Below are positions 7,123-14,372 of a stretch of DNA of 14,372 nt, piece by piece; within the stretch, counting starts at the first letter, position 1; each line of letters opens with the position of its first letter. The notes beneath the pieces were generated by a model, which was not told the origin of the DNA, did not search any database, and saw nothing but the letters and a program-made list of their open reading frames with translations. The DNA comes from Zancudomyces culisetae. Lineage: Eukaryota; Kickxellomycota; Harpellomycetes; Harpellales; Legeriomycetaceae. Both the position numbers and the translations under genes were made by a program. The stretch covers positions 1 through 14,372 of the forward strand of contig LSSK01000776.1 of assembly GCA_001969505.1 (NCBI GenBank), read 5' to 3'.

Positions 7123-9708
7123 GATATATACAAATAAACAGATCGATCTTGAGTTGAACGCTCAATGTAGTCACGATCAATCAGGGAATCAATTCGCTGT
7201 TTGATCAGTGCTGGATCTGGCAGAAAGCGGGCGCTAAGGATAGAAGTCACCTCAATGATAAGGCTATTATGAGAGAGAAGCTTTCTGTGCTTCATAACGC
7301 GAACTATGGCAGCATCTATGAGGTATTTCCTCTGTTCAATCAGCTTGTTGTCAACTTCAGATTCATCAAACTCGGAGTTTAGCCCTACAGATGCGCCATT
7401 GGAGGCCGCTGAGGAATCAGAAGTTGATGCAGCTATCAAAGGAATCCGTAGTTTTCTGACTGGTGCAGAAAACTGTAAATTCAACTTAAACTCATCGGTT
7501 TCGAGTACAGTGCGGCTAGTATCAGGGCTTTTGAGAAGGATTTTATGTTTTAGGCACGCCAGACTTTGTAGATTTCTTTTGAGGTCAATATCACTTGAAA
7601 TCCCGGTCTGGTCTTTAATTTGGTTATAGGTTAACTGTAGTGTAGTCTTGTTGTTGAATAACATCAAAATAAGCATTTGGTATGTGGACACAACCACTTC
7701 GTACGTTCCCTTTTTGAGGTAGTTCAATTTTAACTCTGCTGTCCCCTATCAAAATTTTATGATACATTGCGGTATTTGTAAAGTTACTATAGCAGGTATA
7801 TGCTACTAATATTGCCATAATATGTACGCTATGTATATAAATGAAGATTACCTGATTGTATAGCCATATAAGTTTCCGCCCACTATGTTTCCCCAAATAA
7901 AACTCCTGGTACCTATTGGATAAAGGTGACAATTCCTGAGGCAATGCAACTGATTTTAATCCATCAAAAGTTGAGCTATCCACAGGCCAATTTGTATGCG
8001 TTAGCATCTTAACATCCAAAATGTTTTTCTTTTTCGGTATTTGATCTGTATTTTCACGAGATAGCCATTCGGTAAACTCAATGCTAAAATCATTGGATAC
8101 TCGGATATCTTTGAGCATACCCTCCATTTTCAGCGTAAAATGGGAACCACACTCTTGTTTCAATTTGTTTATAAGCCAAACCTCGTAATCGCATATTGTA
8201 ATCGTAAGCAACCGTTTTGATAAATACAAACAACTATAATGCTCAAACTTATCCTTACTATTCAGGAATCTAAATACAGTTATCGCTTGGTTTAAATATT
8301 TTTCTTCTACAGTTTCCCTTAAGCTCCTTTTGATAAAATAATCAATATAAACAGCTATGAACTCTGGCGCCCGATTGTTTTCGTTGACTACTGTCACTAT
8401 AGCCTTGTACACTGCATTCTGAAACTGCACATTTTTTTCAAACCCCACTTCCACAATCGCTGTATACTTTTTGTAAATATCAATAACGTGATCGACCCAT
8501 TTGATTGCTTCATTTATTAACATTTCATTTTTACTCTTTCCACTACTCACACCACCCTCCCTTGGACCGCCTGGCTTTTGGGGTATGCTTATTATATGCA
8601 TCCTTACTATGTCTATTAACTGGGCAACCGAACTTTTGCTTTTCTCTAGTTTTAATACTTTGTATATCAGGCTTAATTCCTCGGTACAGTTATTTTGCAA
8701 ATATTCGTGTATCTCTTTGGTATATTTATTCAGTATACTTTTGCCTTTAGTTTCGATACACTCATTAATCGTTATCTCGATCACTCGTTCTTTGAGTCCC
8801 TCAGTTAAATACCCATCTCCTCTAACCTGCTCTTTAGTAATGCTACCCTCCACGTCTTTTAAATACTCTAAAAGCGTAGTTAAATTCGTAGTATGCTTTT
8901 GAGAATACTCCTCATAGTACTTTTTCGACTGCTCTAATATTTTTGGAGAGAATTGTTTATCAAACATGTTGGCTATAGTTCCACCTGACATCTCTTGTAT
9001 CATTTCTGTAATCCCCTTCATATTAGTGCTGTTTAGCTCTACTACTCCCCTTCTTTCGTGCTCAATAAGCACCGCAAAGACCTCAGCTATAACTTCTATA
9101 ACCTCCCTTTCTCCTTTCAGCATTTTTGTTTTGGATAACAACACGTTTCTTTTAAAAACACTAAGCCCAACTTCGTATATACTTTGTAATTTATTCGCTT
9201 TGATGTATACTCGATCCAAATAGACCAATACGTCTCTAATCATCTTTACACTCATAATATGCAGATTCCATAGCCTTTTCATCCTTTTCAGGTACTCTAT
9301 ACCTCTTTCCACACTAAGCTTCTCCTCAAACGCAACAAAATTTGTATCTATAATCTCATGCCTTTTCCGTGTAATCAGGTCCCCAATTTTCTTTTCAATA
9401 TTTTTATACAAAACCGCACCCTGCTTATTCAGAACCAGTGTATACCCAGAGCGATATAGCTCCTCGAAGGAGAGTGTGGATCCTTTAAGATTGTAAATAT
9501 CCTCCATAGAGGATAGTATGTTGTTTATAAGTTCCTCATTTGTCTTTCTTGGAGCCTATAGTAGTTTATTTGACCTTCTTTTTAGAGCCGCATGTCTGTA
9601 GTTTTCGTTTTTTTAAAATTAAGAATGTAAACGTATAATTTGCAAGAAAAAGTGACAACTTACTAGTTTTTTTGCGGGTAGTATTGTTTTACCTTTTTTA
9701 GAAAACAT
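7119..9708 (-). CDS. CUL3: cullin-3 ubiquitin-ligase scaffold
   Basis: Exons 9708-9664, 9555-7852 and 7745-7119 encode about 791 residues, normal for a cullin. The introns (108 and 106 nt) begin GTAAGT and GTAATC. The second junction restores SGRKLIWLYNQ joined to GTAELKLNYLKKGTYE. LSFEELYRSGYTLVLNKQG near the N terminus and MIRDVLVYLDRVYI are CUL3 wording rather than CUL1 or CUL4. The end shows the cullin signature: IVRVMKHRK carries the predicted neddylation lysine at about residue 735, then IKQRIDSLIDRDYIER and a VYLYIS end. CUL3 binds BTB adaptors with its N-terminal repeats and RBX1 with its C-terminal part. The 15-codon first exon (MFSKKGKTILPAKKL) is inferred. The ATG at 9507 would drop 31 residues, including the helix NEELINNILSS that aligns with the human N terminus. 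Confidence 0.92.
7133..7138 (+). terminator. AATAAA poly(A) hexamer for ORC6 inside CUL3 coding sequence
   Basis: A canonical AATAAA lies 11 nt after the ORC6 stop. On the other strand the same bases fall in the last Val-Tyr-Leu codons of CUL3, part of its conserved C-terminal signature. It is the first such hexamer downstream of ORC6, but cleavage there is inferred, not shown. Confidence 0.5.
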
Positions 9709-10365
9709 TTAACGATATGATACTTTCAAGTTAACAGCAAGTAGTGTTATCAAGTCTTTCGTTTTTTTAATTTTCAAAGTAATTTGTTTTAATATTTGCT
9801 TCTTTTAATAGAGCTTTTACTTTTTTTTTATGATATACAATTATCCATTAAATTAATCCAATAAAACCAGATGCTATTCCCGAACAAAACCTTAACATGA
9901 GTAGTATTTGAAAAGAAGTGTGATTTAATTTATGAGATGGTCCTTAAACCAGTTCTATCATTTGAATTTAAAATATTGTGAGAATAATAGCACTACCACT
10001 AATGCTAATATTAGTATTAGTGTTAGTAGTAGTAGTAGAGGTAGTAGTGTGAATGACTGTTTAACAGTAACGTATTCCCGACCACTTCGGTTGATCCACC
10101 ATCCAGCTACCAAACCATAAATACACCAAGATTCTCAATCAACAAACGACCGACACAACATGTGCTGAGATATATATGTCTTGAATGCTACATGAACTAT
10201 TAATTGTATTCCTCCTCAATAAAAGAAAAGAGTATTTACATCAGACTTTAGGTTCAAGATTTGGTATAACAACAATCGTATATTTACTAAAAATTACTAT
10301 AATAGGGTTTTTTATATCGCTGGAAAAAGTCTAAATGGAAATAAAGTTGGTGGTAAAATATCATC
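9709..10365. promoter_or_regulatory. spacer: ceramide synthase 3' end and CUL3 promoter
   Basis: This is 657 nt of AT-rich DNA between two minus-strand genes. It holds the 3' flank of the ceramide synthase gene and the upstream region of CUL3. Apart from the palindrome and triplet repeat near 9991-10049, I see T and A runs but no gene. A 62-codon plus-strand open frame over the repeat encodes mostly Ser, Asn and Thr and looks incidental. Confidence 0.6.
9991..10049. repeat. near-perfect palindrome plus TAG/AGT triplet repeat
   Basis: Bases 9997-10022 form an inverted repeat with 13-nt arms and no spacer: CACTAATGCTAAT against ATTAGTATTAGTG, with one mismatch that would be a G-U pair in RNA. 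A degenerate TAG/AGT triplet run follows (10023-10048). An outer CACTAC (9991-9996) can pair with GTAGTG (10044-10049). The element can form a hairpin or cruciform. Confidence 0.75.
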
Positions 10366-11433
10366 TTATTCTTCGTCGTCAGAGCGAATGTCTTCTAGCT
10401 GATTGCCCATTACGACTCTATAGATGATCTTTAAAATACTGTAGAGCCAAATAAAGAACAAAACCTCTAACGCAATCAAAAAGAAGAGGAAAAGGTGGCG
10501 AGTGTTTCTGGTGTAGTATAGACCATTCGCAGGATCCCAATTAGGATTTGCAAGTCGTGACGAGACAAAGATAACATCGTGAAGTATGCGCAAAAATACG
10601 TAGTGGCGGGAAAAGATCCAAGCTATGGCCATTGTTACAAAAGAAATGTCACAGTACAGCTGAAGGCCAATGTAGTTGAATATCTTTGCAAGCGGCAAAA
10701 ATATATCTACCAAATCCATAGTTGCATGAATTATGACTCCAGCTGAAGTAAAGTTAATGTAGTAGGAGCCAGCCACTAGAAAAATGGTGGAAAAATGGTG
10801 GATAACCATCATAGCAAAATCTTTCCGTCTCTTTTCCAAAAACAAATATGTTAATGTGGCAAGCCAGTATCCATTTTCGGCCAGGTAATAAAGCTTGAGT
10901 ACATATGGCATTCTTAGGATAGGATAGCTGGTCCACACTGTATCTTGACGGAAGTGTTCAGGAAACTGGACGATCAGCGCAATCCCTGACGAAAACGAAA
11001 TTATAGCTATTATTGCACCCCATAGCTGCTCCGCGAAGCGCATTACCTGTCTACTATCTTTGACTTTAAGATATCTCGCCAAAGGTCGTCCAAAGTACAT
11101 TCCAAATGCCGCTCTTACAAACAAAATAAGCATTGTCAAGTATATGCAATAGTAGACATCGTTAATCCCCTTGCGATATTTGCCGTCCTCAGGTAGCAGA
11201 TATGAAATTATGGTAAGCTTTTTGAAAAATTCATTATTTGTCATTCGGCTTGCTAGGTAGATTATCGATAAAACAGTCCCTAAAACCGTCACGATCGAGG
11301 TTTCCATATTTTCAATATCCTTTTCATCCTGGTCAATCACATTTTTTGTCCAGAGTGGTTCTACTTTTTTATTAAGATCATTTGAAGCGAGCTCAGACTT
11401 AGTACCGGATTTTCGCTTGGTGATCTGTGCCAT
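10366..11433 (-). CDS. LAG1: ceramide synthase (Lag1/Lac1 family, TLC domain)
   Basis: A single exon encodes 355 residues. The enzyme N-acylates sphingoid bases with acyl-CoA to make (dihydro)ceramide in the ER membrane. The TLC/Lag1 core is clear. The paired histidines of the active site are in MMVIHHFSTIFL (residues 212-213). The Lag1 motif with its acidic residues is in ATMDLVDIFLPLAK (D240, D243), followed by IFNYIG. RMPYVLKLYYLAENGYWL lies just before, as usual for the family. At least six hydrophobic segments are visible (about 46-62, 92-112, 137-157, 206-226, 262-280, 313-338). No homeobox-like domain is present, as in fungi. The tail DIRSDDEE resembles the acidic, phosphorylatable C-termini of other ceramide synthases. 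The start has a Lys/Ser-rich cytosolic N terminus ahead of the first membrane segment. I cannot tell Lag1 from Lac1-type paralogues. Confidence 0.93.
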   Translation of the reverse strand: MAQITKRKSGTKSELASNDLNKKVEPLWTKNVIDQDEKDIENMETSIVTVLGTVLSIIYLASRMTNNEFFKKLTIISYLLPEDGKYRKGINDVYYCIYLTMLILFVRAAFGMYFGRPLARYLKVKDSRQVMRFAEQLWGAIIAIISFSSGIALIVQFPEHFRQDTVWTSYPILRMPYVLKLYYLAENGYWLATLTYLFLEKRRKDFAMMVIHHFSTIFLVAGSYYINFTSAGVIIHATMDLVDIFLPLAKIFNYIGLQLYCDISFVTMAIAWIFSRHYVFLRILHDVIFVSSRLANPNWDPANGLYYTRNTRHLFLFFLIALEVLFFIWLYSILKIIYRVVMGNQLEDIRSDDEE

Positions 11434-12785
11434 GTCGATTTCACTTGTGTTTTATATTATTTATCTACGTATAGTTGAATAGAAAGCGTCAGATAAAGAA
11501 CACACCTTTGATCTGGAATTACGCGTTTACACGTTTACTTCACGCCTCAAGTCTTAAATATTAAGCTTAGTACAAAGTTTATGATGTATTTACTATTAAG
11601 CGATATTTTCAAAGAAATAATTGTGTCATTTTATCAATCTTTGTGCATAAACAAGGCTAGCAGGTATTGATGCCCCTTTGTTGATTCATCTGGGGCATAA
11701 TTTCTCTGCAACAAAAAAAACGTGTAATAAGGTGGCATACTTGGCGAGTAATAAACATTTTCCTTCACTATACCAGGTTTTGAACTCCAACTTCTTCCTA
11801 ATTGCTTCGCAAAAGCCCAAAAAAAATACAATGGTTTTCAATGGCGTTTTGTGTTTTTATAATTATTATATATTTCTGATTGGTGTGAAAATGACGTAGT
11901 TGGCCACTTTAATGAGTAATTGGCATCTTTAAGCCTGTAAAAAATTGCTTTTGTATACAATTTTTTTTTTAGCCGCAACTATTAAAAGAACGCTAGTGGA
12001 CAGCTGAAATCAGTGAATGCTTCAAAATATCATTTCAGTGATTTCTAATCCCAATATCACTGCAAATCTGGGCAGTAGAAAAAAAAATCGGAATGGAAAA
12101 ACGCCTTTTTGTTAATCATAATGGGCTAATCAAGGGAAAAATAAAGAATCCGCAATAATTGTTGTTTCTCACCGAGAATCATCAAAGCCAAATAAGGAAA
12201 CCTCAATGCAAATACCGCAGTTGAGGAAGTTCCATGGTTGAACGTAAATTCCTAGCGTGTTCGTACGCTTGCTTGTCGGAGCTTGTACATAGAACAACAA
12301 GGTTAGAGGTGCGATAACTATCTCACAGCACAAAAAATCGGACGTCGATATTTCGGCTCCATCTTTTCCATATGCATTTCCCGTTTATTTTTTTTTTTTG
12401 TAGATGAAACAAGATCCAGATATAGCTCGGCAAGGAATAGAGCATGAAAAAATTTTTTTAGAAAAAAAAATAGTCAATAAGTGGGCCACTAGTGTATCAG
12501 ATCACAGCACAGGAAAACACAAGTTAGTTCTGGATTGGTTTTTCAGGTTTTTATATTTTTACGCTTTCATGTGTATTGCTACTTTTCAAAGCTTGGCATG
12601 CACTTCAACCCAAAAATAAAGCTAGAAAGTTGTACTACTAGAAAACTCGAGGTACAATTCTAGAAAAATACACCCGAGGAAAAATGAAAGAGTAATTGAA
12701 GAGCCAAATATAGTAAAGCGATACTCAAGCATATGAACAAGGCAACAAGATCAGTGATAGAACATAGATCAAGAAAACACGAGAA
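11434..12785. promoter_or_regulatory. 1.35 kb divergent intergenic region
   Basis: The region lies between the divergent ceramide synthase (minus) and SRR1-domain (plus) genes. It contains T-rich tracts ending in TAG (near 11961-11972 and 12389-12403). A cluster of related motifs at 12006-12062 has TCAGTGA twice and ATCACTG once inverted. I recognise no gene with confidence; one weak exon-like frame is given separately. Confidence 0.55.
12404..12619 (+). other. exon-like 71-codon open frame, unrecognised
   Basis: An ATG directly follows a long T tract ending GTAG, an ideal-looking 3' splice site. The frame starts with a charged, helix-like stretch (IEHEKIFLEKKIVNKW), continues into a hydrophobic aromatic segment (FFRFLYFYAFMCIATF), and stops at 12617-12619 within AAATAAAG, which overlaps a poly(A)-type hexamer. 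I find no upstream exon that joins in frame and no family match. It could be a small membrane protein, a leader exon of the SRR1 gene, or chance. Confidence 0.18.
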
Positions 12786-13547
12786 ATGTACAAATATCTA
12801 GAGAGTGGCAAAAAAACAAGAAAGCAACGAAGGAAAGAAAAAAAAGAGGAGGAAGAAGTCGAGAGCGATGATCATTCTATTACTCGGGTAGAAGATGAGA
12901 AGGAGCATATTTTTACGGTAAAGAGAGGCAGTACTAAGAAGAAAACAACTACTGCTGAGCTGAGAAAAACAAAAAACGATATTATTGAATACAAACAGCG
13001 AATTAGAAGCTCAAGGTTCTACGAAGAGGTAAAAAAAGATATATTGATGAAAATATCGACGTTCAATCCCGAATTGGTCGTGGTTTATGGGATAGGAAAT
13101 ATTGGAGGGAACAGAAATGCGCGAATCCAGTTTGCATTCTTGCTACTTTTAAAAGAAGAGCTAGAAAATACAAGAGCGGTTGGCTATGATCCAATAAGCA
13201 CGAAAGATGATATTCAGCTATACATGGATCACGGCATTGACTACCTTGAGGGGAATTTAGAGGAGCTAGACTCGAGGACGCTGTTTTATATGCCACACTG
13301 TGAGGCAGAGCTTTATGAAAAAGTCATAGATCAAAGTCGAGAAACAAAAGCAGAGATACTAATAATTGGAAATGACTTTAGCGAATATCTAATAAAAAAT
13401 AAGATCAAAAACATCCAAGAATTGATAAAAGAAATAGAATCAATAGACTTTCCCGACGAAAAAAAGCTTGGAAAGGAATGGAGTTACAATAACGGTGCGT
13501 TCAACGACACATGCCTAATAATACCCTCTGGTGGTGTTTTTCGCTAG
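12786..13547 (+). CDS. SRR1-like domain protein (Ber1/SRRD family)
   Basis: The frame is 253 residues in one exon. Residues 1-75 are strongly basic and acidic by turns (KKTRKQRRKEKKEEEE) and look disordered. The SRR1 domain begins at about 95 with LVVVYGIGNIGGNRNARIQFAFLLLL, the family's glycine-rich opening. It continues with VGYDPIST (133-139), a YMPHC motif (168-172) and ILIIGNDFSEYL (191-202). Relatives are Arabidopsis SRR1 (light and clock signalling), yeast Ber1 (microtubule-related phenotype) and mammalian SRRD; the biochemical activity is not established. The ATG chosen is the first after an in-frame stop at 12765. An upstream out-of-frame ATG at 12734 opens a short frame that overlaps the start. 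The stop codon lies in a CTAG shared with the UBC7 stop on the other strand. Confidence 0.85.
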   Translation: MYKYLESGKKTRKQRRKEKKEEEEVESDDHSITRVEDEKEHIFTVKRGSTKKKTTTAELRKTKNDIIEYKQRIRSSRFYEEVKKDILMKISTFNPELVVVYGIGNIGGNRNARIQFAFLLLLKEELENTRAVGYDPISTKDDIQLYMDHGIDYLEGNLEELDSRTLFYMPHCEAELYEKVIDQSRETKAEILIIGNDFSEYLIKNKIKNIQELIKEIESIDFPDEKKLGKEWSYNNGAFNDTCLIIPSGGVFR

Positions 13548-14294
13548 TTGAGCCCCAAAGTAGCCTTAACGTTTTCACGGACTATTCGGTTATATTCCTC
13601 CCTGTTTTCTCTGAAGATTTTCTGTATTATTTATAAAGCACTTGTTAGGATAATTTTTTGATAGTGTATTTTACTTTTTAATATGTTGCTGGAGTTTTTG
13701 AAATGTAAATAGACTATATACAAAAACACTGAGGGATTCTTTATACGAAACATAAAATACACGTACACACATATACAATTATGTACAATTATATACAATT
13801 ATATAAATATACCTACCGAAGCGTCCACATTCGCACCGCTTTCGTCATTCGGCTCGGCGATCATGGACAGTACACTCAATAAGATTTTTTCGACTGATTG
13901 AACAGGACTCCATCTTTCAGAAGAGCTTTCATACATATTAGGATCTTCTCCCGGGGGATGCAAGATAGAAATACAAACTTCACCATTTTCGTACACATTT
14001 GGATGAAACATTTTACAGGTAAAACGCATTGTTGGTGGATTGAGAGGATAATCTTTTGGAAACTTAAGGATTGCCGGAAATACACCGCCTTCAAAAGGCG
14101 TATCCGCAGGGCCACTAAATTTGTATACACATAAACATACTTTTATTTTCAGTCTACTTTCTCTAGAAATACTGGTATTTCTCTGCAAATGGAAGGGGGG
14201 GGAAAGGCTTACACAATCAATGCCTCCCATTCGAAAATATTGTCTTCGCTTACTGGCCCTGCAAGTATTCCCTCTGGCGCATTCACCACTAGCT
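13544..14294 (-). CDS. UBC7: ubiquitin-conjugating enzyme E2, UBC7/UBE2G2 type (5' end outside window)
   Basis: Visible exons are about 14294-14213, 14114-13817 and 13621-13544, giving about 151 residues. Roughly 16 N-terminal residues are missing beyond the right edge (human UBE2G2 has 165). The first visible exon gives [23 protein letters not shown] phase-2 junction (donor GTAAGC, 98-nt intron) rebuilds [20 protein letters not shown] is in [10 protein letters not shown], the catalytic cysteine in EVCISIL, and the acidic loop special to UBC7/CDC34-like E2s in [16 protein letters not shown]. After [14 protein letters not shown] a 195-nt intron (donor GTAGGT, branch-like CCTAAC, acceptor CAG) leads to [14 protein letters not shown] and the end TLGLN. 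UBC7 serves ER-associated degradation with Hrd1/Doa10-type ligases. The 5' boundary at 14294 is the likeliest acceptor (AAATAG), but 14292 is possible. Confidence 0.92.
13771..13810. repeat. 10-bp tandem repeat in UBC7 intron
   Basis: Three consecutive 10-bp units, ATATACAATT, ATGTACAATT and ATATACAATT, occupy 13771-13800, and a decayed fourth (ATATAAATAT) follows. They lie just inside the donor end of the last UBC7 intron, which is the longest intron in the window (195 nt). Confidence 0.8.
14165..14202. repeat. short hairpin and G8 run in UBC7 intron
   Basis: AGAAATAC and GTATTTCT form perfect 8-bp arms around a 2-nt spacer (14165-14182). A run of eight G on the plus strand (14195-14202) lies beside them. 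Both are inside the 98-nt UBC7 intron. The sense strand of that intron therefore has a C8 tract followed by TTTGCAG, a decoy acceptor too close to the donor to be used. Confidence 0.7.
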
Positions 14295-14372
14295 CTATTT
14301 GTTTTATGAAGTTTATTTATTGTTTATTCCCTTTATTTTGCGTCTATATTATCCAAAACCGTTTTAAAAGGC

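Noticed and set aside
7746-7851. Reading CUL3 straight through from 7852 to the in-frame stop at 7624
   Set aside because: The extra residues are not cullin-like, while removing this 106-nt GT...AG intron restores the conserved sequence on both sides.
8501-9223. Plus-strand open frames of up to 133 codons opposite CUL3
   Set aside because: They are antisense to conserved cullin repeats and rich in Leu/Ser/Ile as expected from the complement; no family likeness.
9932-10120. 62-codon plus-strand frame across the triplet repeat
   Set aside because: The Ser/Asn/Thr content is produced by the repeat itself; no other coding signal.
10247-10262. GGTTCAAGATT resembling a tRNA B box
   Set aside because: No matching A box, acceptor stem or cloverleaf can be drawn upstream.
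7119-14294. A functional ubiquitin cluster joining CUL3 and UBC7
   Set aside because: They act with different partners (BTB adaptors versus ER-degradation ligases) and are separated by unrelated genes; proximity alone is not evidence.

Overview
The window is nuclear DNA from a eukaryote, most likely a fungus outside the well-studied yeasts. It is AT-rich and its genes carry spliceosomal introns of about 98-195 nt with GT...AG ends. The fungal assignment rests mainly on a gene of the Skg3/Caf120 PH-domain family, which I know only from fungi. ORC6 and CUL3 look closer to the animal-type family members than to the diverged budding-yeast ones. I cannot place the organism further. I see no bacterial, viral, rRNA, tRNA or CRISPR features.

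Layout, left to right: (1) 76-3741, minus: an Skg3/Caf120-like PH protein with a long low-complexity tail and a small folded C-terminal domain, probably with a 5'UTR intron at 3797-3923. (2) 3742-5944: a 2.2 kb divergent intergenic region with a weak candidate minus-strand gene. (3) 5945-7122, plus: ORC6 in four exons. (4) 7119-9708, minus: cullin-3 in three exons, including a 15-codon first exon. (5) 9709-10365: a spacer with a near-palindrome and a TAG-type triplet repeat. (6) 10366-11433, minus: a Lag1-type ceramide synthase in one exon. (7) 11434-12785: a divergent spacer with one weak candidate exon. (8) 12786-13547, plus: an SRR1-domain protein. (9) 13544-14294, minus: UBC7/UBE2G2-type E2, with its first exon beyond the right edge.

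Gene models were rebuilt by joining frames at splice sites and checking each junction against the family sequence as I know it. All CUL3, ORC6 and UBC7 junctions except ORC6 intron 2 are well constrained.

The most striking feature is architectural. Both convergent pairs (ORC6/CUL3 and SRR1/UBC7) end tail-to-tail with the two stop codons interlocked in a 4-nt overlap (7119-7122 and 13544-13547). The divergent and same-strand spacers are 0.65-2.2 kb. Each gene of a convergent pair must therefore place its 3'UTR and poly(A) signals inside its neighbour's coding exons or introns. AATAAA hexamers are found there for ORC6 and CUL3.

The genes do not form one pathway. CUL3 and UBC7 both act in ubiquitin conjugation, and UBC7 and ceramide synthase both act at the ER membrane. 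Gene order here probably reflects compaction at 3' ends rather than a functional cluster.
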